Shown here one piece after another: positions 8,550 to 18,876 of a stretch of 64,000 nt of DNA (within the stretch, counting starts at the first letter, position 1; each line of letters begins with the position of its first letter). A program made the translations under genes and the position numbers. The notes under the pieces were generated by a model. It ran no database searches. It saw nothing but the letters and a program-made list of their open reading frames with translations, and had not been told where the DNA came from. This stretch comes from Candidatus Woesearchaeota archaeon (GTDB lineage Archaea > Nanobdellota > Nanobdellia > Woesearchaeales > GW2011-AR4), in assembly GCA_016185945.1 (NCBI GenBank), contig JACPMR010000012.1:62001-126000 (forward strand), in the 5' to 3' direction.

Positions 8550-9173
8550 TTACTTTTTTAGACCCTTATTGTAGTTTACTTCTACCTGTTCCCAGTTAAC
8601 TACATTCCACCAGTTTTTGATATATTCTGCCCTCTGCCATTTATATAGGATGTAATATGAATGTTCCCACACATCAACTCCCAATATTGGAGTTTTCCCT
8701 TCCATCAATGGACTATCTTGATTTGCAGTGCTGTAAACTTCCAATTTGCCATTATTTACTACAAGCCATGCCCATCCTGAGCCAAATCTGTTCAAGCCAG
8801 CATTCGTGAACTCTTCCTTGAATTTGTCAAAACTATCGAAAGTTTGCTTGATTTCATCTGCGACATTTCCCTGCGGCTCGCCGCCTGCATTTTGCACCAT
8901 TATCTGCCAGAAAAAGGAATGATTGCTATGCCCGCCGCCATGGTTTCTTACAACAGTTCTTATATTTTCAGGCACGTCATTTATATTTTTCAGAATCTCG
9001 TCAACATTCATTTTTTCAAACTTTGTGCCTTTTACTGCACCGTTCAACTTGTCAATATAGGCTTGATGGTGCTTTGTGTGATGAATTGTCATAGTCAATT
9101 CATCGATATATGGTTCAAGCGCATTATAAGCGTATGGCAATTTTGGCAATTCGTGCATTAAAACCACCTCCAA
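8550..9173 (-). CDS. sod: Fe/Mn superoxide dismutase
   Basis: [50 protein letters not shown]. Confidence 0.95.
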   Translation of the reverse strand: MEVVLMHELPKLPYAYNALEPYIDELTMTIHHTKHHQAYIDKLNGAVKGTKFEKMNVDEILKNINDVPENIRTVVRNHGGGHSNHSFFWQIMVQNAGGEPQGNVADEIKQTFDSFDKFKEEFTNAGLNRFGSGWAWLVVNNGKLEVYSTANQDSPLMEGKTPILGVDVWEHSYYILYKWQRAEYIKNWWNVVNWEQVEVNYNKGLKK

Positions 9174-9234
9174 ACGAATTTCGCATTTATTTAGATGAAA
9201 TTAGGATATTTAGATAGTATAAATAGTTTTTGAT

Positions 9235-10155
9235 TTATTTGAGTTCTACCACTTTCTTCAACTTCTCCAAATAAACACAAGCATTGCAGACATCATTTGC
9301 GCTTGGCTCACTGCATTTTGCGCATACTTTTATTGCTTCGTCTTTGAACTGCTGCTTTAGAAATGGTAACATTTGGAGAAATGAATTTACTATAGAATAT
9401 TTTGTGCCAGGAAATTTTTGCTCCAAACTATTCAAAGTATCTCTTACCTGTGCCCTGAATGATTGTGAAACATTTGGACATTCTGTAAAATTATCTAGCA
9501 ATCCGTTCAAGAAAGCATAAGTTGTCACTTCTTTTTCAGGGCATAAGTATAATGGCTTTATTCTCTGAACAAATTTGTCATCTTGCATTAAACCAACTTT
9601 CGGGCCAAGACGGGCAGATGCCTGTATATTGTTTTTTAATTGATTCATTAAGATTGATTGGGCTTCATCATCCAAGTTGTGTCCAGTTACAAGTTTGGTT
9701 AATTTTAATTCCCTTGATTTTTTATTCAGCAAGTATCTCCTGAAAATGCCGCATATAGTGCATGGCTTTACATCAAGGATTTTAAGCATTTCATCCAAAG
9801 TCAAGCCAAACTCTTCTTTGTAGGAGAAAATATGTAATTCTATACTGTTTTTGCTGCAATATTCTTTTGCTGTTTCAAACGTTTTATCCCTGTAGCCAGC
9901 AATGCCTTCATCAATTGCAATAGCACTTATTCTTATTTTTGGATTTTGCCGTGATAATTTATTTAGAATGTGAAGAACAGTCAACGAATCTTTTCCTCCT
10001 GACAAGGCTATTCCAAGATTTTCTTCCTTTCCAATCAACTCAAACTGCCTTATGGTTTTGAATACTTTATTTTCAAAATATTCTATGAAATGATTTTTGC
10101 AAAGCTTTTCTCCTGAAGGCAGTCCTATAATCGGCTTTTCGCTGCAGCAGTTCAT
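9235..10155 (-). CDS. tRNA thiolation PP-loop ATPase, TtuA/NcsA family
   Basis: LGIALSGGKDSLTVLHIL, zinc-binding CxxC clusters, CTICGIFRRYLLN. Confidence 0.85.
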   Translation of the reverse strand: MNCCSEKPIIGLPSGEKLCKNHFIEYFENKVFKTIRQFELIGKEENLGIALSGGKDSLTVLHILNKLSRQNPKIRISAIAIDEGIAGYRDKTFETAKEYCSKNSIELHIFSYKEEFGLTLDEMLKILDVKPCTICGIFRRYLLNKKSRELKLTKLVTGHNLDDEAQSILMNQLKNNIQASARLGPKVGLMQDDKFVQRIKPLYLCPEKEVTTYAFLNGLLDNFTECPNVSQSFRAQVRDTLNSLEQKFPGTKYSIVNSFLQMLPFLKQQFKDEAIKVCAKCSEPSANDVCNACVYLEKLKKVVELK

Positions 10156-10172
10156 TTTTAATAGGTTAATAA

Positions 10173-10397
10173 TTAAATTAGTTTTAAAAATTCTTCTCTT
10201 GTTAAGCCTGATTGCCTTATGATTTCTAGCAAAGTGCCTTTGTCAACCTCTTTATGATTTGGAACAACAACTGCTTTTTTGCCTTGTTCTGTTTCTTTAG
10301 CTAAGATTACGTGGCTCCCTTTTTGCCTTTTTTCTTCGAAACCAACTTTCTTCAGAATTTTGATAACTTCACGGCCTGAGAGAACCGGCAATTTCAT
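10173..10397 (-). CDS. hicA: HicA-like toxin
   Basis: SGREVIKILKKVGFEEKRQKGSHVIL. Confidence 0.85.
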   Translation of the reverse strand: MKLPVLSGREVIKILKKVGFEEKRQKGSHVILAKETEQGKKAVVVPNHKEVDKGTLLEIIRQSGLTREEFLKLI

Positions 10398-10603
10398 TAT
10401 TTGCTAACCTCAAAACTAGCTATGATTGTCTCTTTAGAATCAGCACCTTCTGGCACACCCATTTCTTCAATGTACAACTCTACAGCTTCTTTTAAGTTAC
10501 TAAGAGCTTCGTCTATTGTGTATCCTTGGCTAACTACATCAAGTTCTGGGCATAATGCAACAAATTGCTTTTCTCCTTTCTTTATGATTGCTCTAAATTC
10601 CAT
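10397..10603 (-). CDS. hicB: HicB-like antitoxin
   Basis: GEKQFVALCPELDVVSQGYTIDEALSNLKEAVELYIE. Confidence 0.85.
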   Translation of the reverse strand: MEFRAIIKKGEKQFVALCPELDVVSQGYTIDEALSNLKEAVELYIEEMGVPEGADSKETIIASFEVSK

Positions 10604-10642
10604 GTTTGGAATCTTTGTTTTGGGTGTTTATAAATTTATCTT

Positions 10643-10855
10643 TTATCCACCCGAAATAACCGACAAAACCTTTATTTCATCATTATCATTAAGTTTTTCA
10701 TCTTCCAGAATCAATTCGTTGTTTCTTGAGACAATGACGGTCACTGGATTTATTTTTAATTGATTTAACAAATCGGATACAACTGAGCCATTATTTAGTT
10801 CAAGTTTTGCTTTTTTGTTTTCCCTGTCTATGAAAACGTTGATTTTAATTGGCAT
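10643..10855 (-). CDS. ThiS/MoaD/SAMP-type ubiquitin-like sulfur carrier
   Basis: 70 aa, beta-grasp-like, C-terminal SGG. Confidence 0.75.
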   Translation of the reverse strand: MPIKINVFIDRENKKAKLELNNGSVVSDLLNQLKINPVTVIVSRNNELILEDEKLNDNDEIKVLSVISGG

Positions 10856-10932
10856 AATAAATAGAATTGGTTATTAATTAATAAATATTATTGAAAATTC
10901 AAGGTTTAATACCTCATGCTTTAGCTTGAATT

Positions 10933-11022
10933 TTCAATCCCGACAACTCGCCTATTTTGGCGAAGGGCGTAATACTGCATCCCTTTAGGGTGCAGTTAGC
11001 CCTGAGCGGCGAGTTGTCGTTA
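10933..11022 (+). repeat. Structured intergenic repeat copy E2 (compact variant)
   Basis: TTCAATCCCGACAACTCGCC...GGCGAGTTGTCG perfect 12-bp outer stem plus CTGCATCCC-TTTA-GGGTGCAG hairpin and CCTGAGC motif. Confidence 0.6.
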
Positions 11023-11031
11023 TCTAAAAAT

Positions 11032-11385
11032 TTATCCAACAGAATGCCCGCAGCCGCAAGTTGTCTTTACATTGGGGTTGATTATCTTGAAGCCGGCATT
11101 TTGCAAAGTGTCCATATAATCAATTGTAGAGCCTTTCATGAACGTTATGCTCGTCGGATTCATAAATATCTTAACACCTTTTTCCTCAATTACAATATCA
11201 TTGTCTTTTGGTGCTTTCTCAAGGGCTATTTCATACATGTAGCTCGAGCAGCCGCCTGGAACTACGCCAACCCTTAAACCACAATCTGGCTTGTTTTCTT
11301 TTTGAAGCAATGCTTTTACTTTATTGGCTGCCTTTTCCGTCAACGTAACAATTATCTCTCTTGTTTGCTGTTGCATTTTTATCAA
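11032..11385 (-). CDS. IscA/HesB-type Fe-S carrier
   Basis: LRVGVVPGGCSSYMYEIAL and C-terminal CGCG. Confidence 0.9.
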   Translation of the reverse strand: MIKMQQQTREIIVTLTEKAANKVKALLQKENKPDCGLRVGVVPGGCSSYMYEIALEKAPKDNDIVIEEKGVKIFMNPTSITFMKGSTIDYMDTLQNAGFKIINPNVKTTCGCGHSVG

Positions 11386-11409
11386 TTTGGTTTTTATTAA
11401 ACTTTGTTA

Positions 11410-11577
11410 TTTTCAATCCGCCTGCGGCGCATTTTACTGCGCGTCGGCATTCGGATGTGGAGGTTGCATTTTTTGTGCTCCTCCTCCGCGCCAATTTATT
11501 TGCCACAGTCGGGCAAACAGTCCTGAGCTGGGCTCCCATTTCACCTTTATAGATGTTGGGAAGCGACGATTTTTGAA
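11410..11577 (+). repeat. Structured intergenic repeat copy E3 (class I 3' module)
   Basis: TTTTCAATCCG...TCCTGAGCTGGGCTCCCA...TTGGGAAGCGACG..TTTTTGAA. Confidence 0.85.
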
Positions 11578-11602
11578 TTATTTTTATATTTTATTAATCT
11601 TG

Positions 11603-11965
11603 TTATTTCTCAACAGGATGCCCATGTTTCTTCCATTCGTCAAAGCCGCCAACCATTTCCATCACTTTATAGCCTTTTTTTGCAAGCTTCAAAGCGACTT
11701 TTGGGGCCGCATAACAAACTACATGGTAACAGTAAGTTATTAATGTTTTGTTTTTAGGCAATTTTTTGATATACTTATCAACTTCATAAGCAGGCACATT
11801 AATAGATGTTGGCACATGTCCTGCTTTATATGAATCTTTGTCTCTAACATCAACAACAAGGTATTCTTTGTCTTTTGAATCAACTATTTTCCTTACACTA
11901 TATGGGTCAATTTCATACTTTAACTTTTCGTCAAAAAATTTTACAGTGCCTTTGTTTGCTGGCAT
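11603..11965 (-). CDS. Rhodanese-domain sulfurtransferase
   Basis: YLVVDVRDKDSYKAGHVPTSINVP; TYCYHVVCYAAPKVALKL. Confidence 0.85.
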   Translation of the reverse strand: MPANKGTVKFFDEKLKYEIDPYSVRKIVDSKDKEYLVVDVRDKDSYKAGHVPTSINVPAYEVDKYIKKLPKNKTLITYCYHVVCYAAPKVALKLAKKGYKVMEMVGGFDEWKKHGHPVEK

Positions 11966-11979
11966 TTAAATCACCTCGT

Positions 11980-12735
11980 TTAAACAGATATTTCAGCTTC
12001 TTTTATTATTTCATCATATCCCTTTGCTTCAAGCTCATGGGCAAGCTCCTTTCCGCCGCTTTTCACTATCCTTCCCTTTACCATGATGTGTATGGAATCA
12101 GGCTTTACATAGTTTAAAATCCTCTGGTAATGGGTTATTATCAACACGCCAATATTTGGGCCAAGCAGAGTATTGACTCCATGGGCAACTGTCTTTAATG
12201 AGTCAATGTCCAAGCCAGAATCCGTTTCATCCAAAATTGCCATTTCCGGCTGCAAGACAGCAAGCTGCAATATCTCTGTCCTTTTCTTTTCACCGCCTGA
12301 AAAGCCCTCATTTAGGTAACGCCTTGCAAATGAGTCGTCAATTTTCAGCAATTTCATCTTGTCTTTCAACAATTTAACAAAATCAGGCACGGTGATTTGA
12401 TTTGGCTTGACAGAATTGTAGGCAGTTCTCAAAAAGTTTGATACGCTTACACCGGGAATTTCCTGCGGATACTGGAATGACAAGAACAAGCCGAGTTTTG
12501 CCCTTTCATCAGGAGCTAATTCAAGAATATTCTTTCCCTTGTACCATGCTTCGCCCTTGTCGATTGTATATTTAGGATGCCCCATTAAAGTATATGCCAA
12601 AGTTGACTTGCCACTTCCGTTTGGGCCCATTAATGCACAAACCTGCCCTTTCCTTACAATTAAGTCTACACCGTTTAATATCTTCTGCCCTTCAACGCTA
12701 ACGTGCAAGTCCTTGATGATAAGTTCATCTGTCAT
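11980..12735 (-). CDS. sufC: Fe-S assembly ATPase SufC
   Basis: GPNGSGKSTLAYTLMG, FSGGEKKRTEILQ, ILDETDSGLDID. Confidence 0.95.
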   Translation of the reverse strand: MTDELIIKDLHVSVEGQKILNGVDLIVRKGQVCALMGPNGSGKSTLAYTLMGHPKYTIDKGEAWYKGKNILELAPDERAKLGLFLSFQYPQEIPGVSVSNFLRTAYNSVKPNQITVPDFVKLLKDKMKLLKIDDSFARRYLNEGFSGGEKKRTEILQLAVLQPEMAILDETDSGLDIDSLKTVAHGVNTLLGPNIGVLIITHYQRILNYVKPDSIHIMVKGRIVKSGGKELAHELEAKGYDEIIKEAEISV

Positions 12736-12746
12736 TTTTGAGTCTC

Positions 12747-13454
12747 CTACTTGATTGCACCTTCTAAACTTTCAACATGTCTATTTGGATTTGAAACTAA
12801 AATCAGACCTGATGGAGTTCTATGATAAGAGTAAAATGTTTGTCCAGGTAGCTCTTTAAAAGGTTGCTCAAATAAATTTGGATTTCGTCTTGTGTAGTCA
12901 AATCTCGGATCAACGACACTTTCTCTAAATATGCTGATAGTAAATCTTTGTCCATTTTGAAGTAATTCATTAAAAACTGTTTTAGTTACTTTGTCAATTG
13001 GCAATATTGTTAAATATTCTGCATTGATTGGTGCAGTTTGTACAAAATGTTTATCTCCAAGGTTTGCTTCATACCCTAATACAAAAAATAATGCACTTTG
13101 GTACCGGCAACATCCAGCTTTTTGTTGCAAGGCATGACTCAAAGGATGATTTTCATCAACAATTTCTTTTAATCTTGCAATTTCTGCAGAATTATCTTGC
13201 CCCATTATAATAGTTTGAGTGGTACTCCCTCTATTCAAAAGTTCATATTTTTCCACCCTAGTTCGAGGTTGATGCATACCTTCATAAGCATTCACCATAG
13301 CTTCTAGAACAAGTCTTTTAACTGCTTCCAATCTTTCTGGGAAAGGTAAACTCCTTAATTCTTTTGCTCTTTCTACTAATGCTCTAAGTTCTGGAGAGTC
13401 ATTTACTAATACTGTAAAAGGTTCTATTCCTATGTAAGTGCCTAATATTTGCAT
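12747..13454 (-). CDS. Uncharacterised protein inserted in suf operon
   Basis: 235-aa ORF packed between SufC and SufU; no family recognised. Confidence 0.6.
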   Translation of the reverse strand: MQILGTYIGIEPFTVLVNDSPELRALVERAKELRSLPFPERLEAVKRLVLEAMVNAYEGMHQPRTRVEKYELLNRGSTTQTIIMGQDNSAEIARLKEIVDENHPLSHALQQKAGCCRYQSALFFVLGYEANLGDKHFVQTAPINAEYLTILPIDKVTKTVFNELLQNGQRFTISIFRESVVDPRFDYTRRNPNLFEQPFKELPGQTFYSYHRTPSGLILVSNPNRHVESLEGAIK

Positions 13455-13455
13455 T

Positions 13456-13851
13456 TTATTTCCTCACATACTTCTCAAATATCAATATGCTGTTTTTTAA
13501 TGTATCTAATGACAATAAAGCGCATTTCAGCCTTACAGGGCTTATTGGAATGCCGAGCATCTCCAAAATATCTTCTTTTGTCATATTTTTTAATTCATCC
13601 AGAGTTTTTCCTTTTATTTGTTCTGTCAGCATTGAGGCGCTTGCCAGCGATATTGCACAGCCTCTGCCATAAAATTTTACATCAATGACTTTTTTGTTTT
13701 CATCAATAACCAAATATAATTCAATCTCATCTCCGCATAATGGATTATATTCATGATGATGCACAGTGGCATTCCCTATTCTCCCAAAATTCCTTGGGCT
13801 CTTGTAATGGTCCAAAATGTTCTCCTGATACATCATTTCGATTGTGTCCAT
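13456..13851 (-). CDS. sufU: Fe-S scaffold IscU/SufU
   Basis: HYKSPRNFGRI...NPLCGDEIEL, KFYGRGCAISLASASMLTE. Confidence 0.95.
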   Translation of the reverse strand: MDTIEMMYQENILDHYKSPRNFGRIGNATVHHHEYNPLCGDEIELYLVIDENKKVIDVKFYGRGCAISLASASMLTEQIKGKTLDELKNMTKEDILEMLGIPISPVRLKCALLSLDTLKNSILIFEKYVRK

Positions 13852-13887
13852 TTTATTGTAAATTTTTTCTTTATGATATTTTTATCC

Positions 13888-14062
13888 TTTCAATCCGTCG
13901 CCTTCGGCGACATTGGTTACGCGCCTCGGCATTCAGATGTGGAGGCAGCATTCCTTTGTGCTACTCCTCGGCGCAAAATTCATTGTAACTGCCAGCGATA
14001 CGTTCCTGAGCTGGGTTCCCATATTGCCTATGCAGTGACTGGGAAGCGACGTTGATTGAAAA
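13888..14062 (+). repeat. Structured intergenic repeat copy E4 (class I)
   Basis: TTTCAATCCGTCGCCTTCGGCGAC...TCCTGAGCTGGGTTCCCA...CTGGGAAGCGACGTTGATTGAAAA. Confidence 0.9.
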
Positions 14063-14092
14063 TTATTTTAATTCAATGCATTTAATATAATC

Positions 14093-15328
14093 TTATACCC
14101 CAAACACTTTCTTTACTTTATGGATTGCATTAATGAAAGTGTCAATTTCCTGCTCCGTATTGTACAAATAAAAGCTTGCCCTTGCGGTTGCTGCAACACC
14201 AAGCACAGACATCAAAGGCATGCAGCAATGGTGCCCTGCCCTTATTGCAACACCTTCGCTGTCAAGCACTTGCGAAACATCATGCGCATGGATGCCGTGA
14301 ACATTGAACGAAGCAACTGCTCCTCTTTCTTTTGGCCCATAAATTGCAACTCCTTTTATTTCCTTTAACCTTTCCATTGCATATTCAACAAGCTCTTTGT
14401 CTCTTTCATGTACCTGCTTCATTCCAGCTTCATTCAGGTAATCAATTGCAACTCCCAAGCCAATCCCTTCAATTATGTTTGGAGTTCCAGCTTCAAATTT
14501 CCACGGCAGTTCATTGAACTTTGTGTCTTCAAACCTTACTTCCCTTATCATCTCACCGCCATATAAAAACGGTTGCATACTTTCAAGCAATTCTTTTTTG
14601 CCGTACAGAACACCAACCCCTGTTGGGCCAAGCATTTTATGCCCTGAAAAAGCATAAAAGTCAGCATCAAGCTTTTTTACATCAATTGGCATGTGGGGGG
14701 CTGCCTGAGCGCCGTCAACAACCATAAAGGCATTATTTTCATGTGCTATCTTTGTGATTTCTTCAATAGGGTTTATTGTCCCTAAAACATTTGAAACCTG
14801 GGTTATTGAAACTATTTTTGTATTTTTTGTTATGTTTTCCTTAATGCTTTCTTCGTCAAGCTTGCCTTCTTCGTCAATTTTGATGAACTTTAACTTTAAT
14901 CCTCTTTGCTTTGCTAACTGCTGCCATGGAACAAAATTGCTGTGATGCTCCATTTGTGAAATTACAATCTCATCTCCTTTCTTCAATCCCGCAGTCAAGG
15001 AGTAAGCAACCAAGTTCAATGACTCTGTTGTATTCTTTGTAAGCACAATGTTTTGGTACGAATCAGCATTTATGAAATCTGCTATCTTTTGATGAGCTTC
15101 CTCAAACTTTGCAGTTGCCTCCTCGCCAAGCTGGTGGATGCTCCTGTGGACATTGGCATTATAGTTTTTGTAGTAGAAATCAATCGCTTCAATCACTTGC
15201 CCTGGCTTTTGCGATGTTGCTGCATTGTCTAAGTAAACTAGTGGCTTATTATGTACTTTCCTCTGCAAAATAGGAAAATCCTTTCTTATTGATTCAACGT
15301 CCAATGATTTTGTTTGGGTGTGGAGCAT
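14093..15328 (-). CDS. sufS: Cysteine desulfurase SufS
   Basis: VYLDNAATSQKP, SGHKMLGPTGVGVLYG, RAGHHCCMPLM. Confidence 0.95.
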   Translation of the reverse strand: MLHTQTKSLDVESIRKDFPILQRKVHNKPLVYLDNAATSQKPGQVIEAIDFYYKNYNANVHRSIHQLGEEATAKFEEAHQKIADFINADSYQNIVLTKNTTESLNLVAYSLTAGLKKGDEIVISQMEHHSNFVPWQQLAKQRGLKLKFIKIDEEGKLDEESIKENITKNTKIVSITQVSNVLGTINPIEEITKIAHENNAFMVVDGAQAAPHMPIDVKKLDADFYAFSGHKMLGPTGVGVLYGKKELLESMQPFLYGGEMIREVRFEDTKFNELPWKFEAGTPNIIEGIGLGVAIDYLNEAGMKQVHERDKELVEYAMERLKEIKGVAIYGPKERGAVASFNVHGIHAHDVSQVLDSEGVAIRAGHHCCMPLMSVLGVAATARASFYLYNTEQEIDTFINAIHKVKKVFGV

Positions 15329-15349
15329 TTTATTGTTTCAATACTTGAA

Positions 15350-15823
15350 TCATACTCTTTCATTTTTAGGAAGCGTAAAATCTCTTCCATCAGGGTGGTC
15401 TCTTATAGTATGGAGGGTACTCTTTAGTTTGGCTGAATATAAGCCATGCACATATCTTATTGCCAGCCCATAGTTATCCAATTCCATCATTGCGATGCCC
15501 ACTTCTCCTTGAAGTAATTTTTCCATTGCTTTCCTGAATTCTTTTAACAAGTCCCTTACGGTAACTAAATAACAAAGCTCCCCAGTTCCTCCAAGAGTAT
15601 CAAAAGAAACTCTTGAATAAAAAGCATCCAATCTCACTAAAATGCCATCTGCTTGTTCCTTTGCTTTTGGATTCTTTGAAAGTTGCGGTGCTAGTTGCAA
15701 TATTTTGCTTATATCACTATTAAGGGTGGGATAATAATATTTGTTCATTACTAGTGCCTTCCTCATAAGTGCTGCTAATTTTGTATCATTGGTTGTTACA
15801 AGTTGTTCTAATTCTTGTTCCAT
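15350..15823 (-). CDS. Uncharacterised helical protein in suf operon
   Basis: 157-aa ORF tightly packed between SufS and SufD. Confidence 0.6.
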   Translation of the reverse strand: MEQELEQLVTTNDTKLAALMRKALVMNKYYYPTLNSDISKILQLAPQLSKNPKAKEQADGILVRLDAFYSRVSFDTLGGTGELCYLVTVRDLLKEFRKAMEKLLQGEVGIAMMELDNYGLAIRYVHGLYSAKLKSTLHTIRDHPDGRDFTLPKNERV

Positions 15824-15824
15824 T

Positions 15825-17036
15825 TTACCCCCCCACCATCTCCCTTATCCTTTCCCTCAACTCTTCCGATGGTATTTTTTGTATTATCGGCTCGAAAAAT
15901 CCCTCAATAATCAATCTTTCTGCTTCTTGTCTTGGCAAGCCGCGCGCCATCAAATAAAACAGATGCTCTTCATCTATCTGCCCGACTGTTGCGCCATGGG
16001 ATGCTCTTACATCATTAGCATCAATCTTCAAACTTGGAATACTATTCGCTAAAGTTTTTTCTCCTAGTTTCAATATGTGATTTGCAAGGTAAGAGTTTGT
16101 TTTCTGCGCCTGTTTTTCAATCCTTATTAAACCCCTGTATACAGATGAGGATTCATCTCTTAAAATCCCATCAATCAAAACATCATTTGTTGTGTTTTCA
16201 ACATTATGGTACATGTTTGTTGTGAAGTCAATATGCTCTTTTCCTTTGCCTAAAAAAATGCCTATATTGTTGCACTGTGCGCCCTGCCCATTGAAATTTG
16301 TATCAATCCTTAACCTGTTCAGTTTGCCTCCAAAGCAACTTGAAATCCAATTGACTGAAGAATCTCTTTGCAAATCTCCTACAATGTTTGTGAAATTATA
16401 GGCATTTTTTGCCCAGTTATTTAGATGGTAAAAATTGATTTTTGAATTGTCATTTGCAAAAACTTCTGTAATGCAGGCATTAAGCTGCCCGTTATTTGTT
16501 TCATTGCTTGAATACTCCTCGATAAAATCAATCTTGCTGTTTGGCTCAATAACAATAATGTTATGAAGCACGCTTGCTTTTCCGTCAAAATCAAAGTTTA
16601 CTTTTATTGGCTCTTCAAACTCGATATTTTTTGGAACATAAAGGAAAGCTCCATTAGTGAAGTAAGCAGCGCTTAATGCAACAAACTTATCCTTATCTGC
16701 TTTTGCAGATTTGAAAAAATATTTCTGCGCAATTGGATATTTTTCCAGTGCCGTATTTATATCGGTCAATATAACCCCTTTCTCAACCAAATCCTCGCTT
16801 AATGCAGTTGCAAATATCTTTGTTTTTGCATCATTGAAATCAAAATTTTCAAGTTTTAGTTTTTCAATCCCGAAGTTATATCTCCAATCCTCATCTCTTT
16901 CTTTTGGCATTGGAATAGCATTAAATCTGTCCAAAGATTGTTTTTTCTTTTCAGCTACAAATTTACTTTCAACCTGATTCAATTCCTGCATAGCGTTTTT
17001 TGTAACCAAGTTTTGCTTCATATTAAAAACCACCAA
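15825..17036 (-). CDS. sufD: Fe-S assembly protein SufD
   Basis: RVDTNFNGQG-like, NDVRASHGATVGQIDEEHLFYLMARGLPRQEAERLIIEGFFEPI. Confidence 0.9.
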   Translation of the reverse strand: MVVFNMKQNLVTKNAMQELNQVESKFVAEKKKQSLDRFNAIPMPKERDEDWRYNFGIEKLKLENFDFNDAKTKIFATALSEDLVEKGVILTDINTALEKYPIAQKYFFKSAKADKDKFVALSAAYFTNGAFLYVPKNIEFEEPIKVNFDFDGKASVLHNIIVIEPNSKIDFIEEYSSNETNNGQLNACITEVFANDNSKINFYHLNNWAKNAYNFTNIVGDLQRDSSVNWISSCFGGKLNRLRIDTNFNGQGAQCNNIGIFLGKGKEHIDFTTNMYHNVENTTNDVLIDGILRDESSSVYRGLIRIEKQAQKTNSYLANHILKLGEKTLANSIPSLKIDANDVRASHGATVGQIDEEHLFYLMARGLPRQEAERLIIEGFFEPIIQKIPSEELRERIREMVGG

Positions 17037-17045
17037 AAAATCTTT

Positions 17046-18236
17046 TTAGCCGACAGAACCTTCCATATTCAATGCAATCAACCTGTTCAGCTCAATAGCA
17101 TACTCAAGAGGGAGCTCTTTTGTGAACGGCTCCATAAACCCAGAGACTATCATTGTTTTAGCTTGGTCGTCACTCAAGCCGCGGCTCATCAAGTAAAAAA
17201 GCTGCTCTTCTCCAATCTTGCCGACAGTTGCCTCGTGCTCTATGTTGACATCCTTTTCATTGATTTCCATATATGGAACAGTATCAGATGCAGAATGCTC
17301 GTCCAAAATCAAGGCATCGCATGTTACATGGCTTTTGACATTTTTGCAGCCCTCTGCGACATGCAGCAATCCCCTGTAGGTCGTCCTGCCGCCATCCTTG
17401 CTTACAGATTTTGAAGTAATCCTTGACGATGTATTTGGTGCAAAGTGCAATACCTTTCCACCTGCATCTTGGTGCTGCCCTTTGCCTGCAAAAGCAACGC
17501 TTAAAATTTCTGCCCTTGCACGTTCTCCTAAAAGGTATATTGAAGGATACTTCATAGTGATTTTGCTGCCTAAATTCCCGTCAACCCAGAAAACTGTTGC
17601 ATTCTCATGGGCAAATGCCCTTTTTGTGACGAGATTGTAAACGTTGCTGCTCCAGTTTTGGATTGTTGTGTACTGGACTCTGGAGCCCGGCAGAGCAATG
17701 ATTTCAACAACTGCGCTGTGCAATGAATCTGAAGAGTAAACCGGGGCTGTGCAATTATGGACTATCATTCCATGACTCACGTAAGACTCATCTTCAACAA
17801 CGCTAAAATTATAGACCTCTACATCTTGTACAAACTCTTTTTTGATATCTTTTACTGGAACAAAAGCATAATTTTCTGTAATGTGAGCATAAGAAATAAG
17901 TTCTTGTTCTAAAAGCAAACTTCCCCCATCAACAAGATTAATGCTATGACTTACAACTTTTGAGAAAAGCTCTAGGTTAGAGCCGCCTATATAAACAACA
18001 TATGCAGTAATTCTTGGCGTTTTTCTCTTCCAAACATTTATTGAAGCAAAAATATTTAATCTCAGCAAAATGTCTCTTGTTTGTTCTGCAAGGACTTCAG
18101 AGACAGTATTTATTCTAAACATTCTTTTTCTGCCCCACGAGTATTTCTTATTCATGAAACTGCCATCGCCTCTCCAGTAACCTTTTATAAATTCTGCTTG
18201 TTTTTCAGGCGCTTCAAACATAAACCATTTAGGCAA
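17046..18236 (-). CDS. sufB: SufB C-terminal part plus second half of its intein (downstream frame)
   Basis: [13 protein letters not shown] second LAGLIDADG motif, ...[30 protein letters not shown]-extein. Confidence 0.85.
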   Translation of the reverse strand: MPKWFMFEAPEKQAEFIKGYWRGDGSFMNKKYSWGRKRMFRINTVSEVLAEQTRDILLRLNIFASINVWKRKTPRITAYVVYIGGSNLELFSKVVSHSINLVDGGSLLLEQELISYAHITENYAFVPVKDIKKEFVQDVEVYNFSVVEDESYVSHGMIVHNCTAPVYSSDSLHSAVVEIIALPGSRVQYTTIQNWSSNVYNLVTKRAFAHENATVFWVDGNLGSKITMKYPSIYLLGERARAEILSVAFAGKGQHQDAGGKVLHFAPNTSSRITSKSVSKDGGRTTYRGLLHVAEGCKNVKSHVTCDALILDEHSASDTVPYMEINEKDVNIEHEATVGKIGEEQLFYLMSRGLSDDQAKTMIVSGFMEPFTKELPLEYAIELNRLIALNMEGSVG

Positions 18237-18876
18237 TGCCTTGTTTTTTGTTCCCTTACCGAATTCGTTCTTAAAAAATCTTGAGGCTCACTCCGTTTTT
18301 ATATTCTTTATGCTCAATAGGGTTTTTTCCGAAGAATTTTTCTAAAAGTTCTTTTACATCATCAATGTACTTTCTTTCACTTTTATTGAATGTAAATGTC
18401 AAGTAGTGTTCTCCCATGACACTGCCTTCAGCCATATAATAACCGACAAGCCTGAAGAAATCCTTATCTGTGTCTATTTTAAATTGTATAGCTTTTGCTG
18501 GATGCCTTCCTCGACCTATTTTAATTGAAAAAAATCTCTCTTCCTTTGAGATAACGGTTCTTTCAATAGGGATGGCAACGTAATCATATTTTTCTAAATT
18601 TGCTGCTTCAATCCATTTAGGGTTCCAATCAGTGTTTTTAGATTCAATTTTTTGCCTTTTAACAGCGAGTACAGGATGCCCGCCTGTTATTTTTATTTCT
18701 TGTCTTGTGTCACCATAATATTTAGTAGTACACAATACTCCATTATGCTTCCTTTTTTGAGTTTTATAGACTTTTTTGTAAGAGCCCGTATGTGTAAGTA
18801 CAATATCTCCTTCTTTAACTTCCTCTATTTTCTTCGTACCATCAAGCGTTTTAATTGGTGCGCCTTTAGTAAAACA
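17754..18876 (-). other. Intein in SufB (Hint domain plus LAGLIDADG endonuclease), frameshifted
   Basis: Starts |[31 protein letters not shown]; ends ..[10 protein letters not shown]; length 1123 nt = 3x374+1, consistent with a 1-nt frameshift. Confidence 0.9.

Noticed and set aside
10891-11022. Simple rho-independent terminator
   Set aside because: Flanking genes are on the minus strand, stem length and internal sub-hairpins exceed a terminator, and it shares the TTCAATCC start with the repeat family
11361-11552. ORFs across repeats E3 and E4 (also 11324-11743, 11321-11539, 13740-13988, 13753-14055)
   Set aside because: They read through the structured repeat; similar peptides recur because the repeat recurs, and indels between copies do not preserve frame
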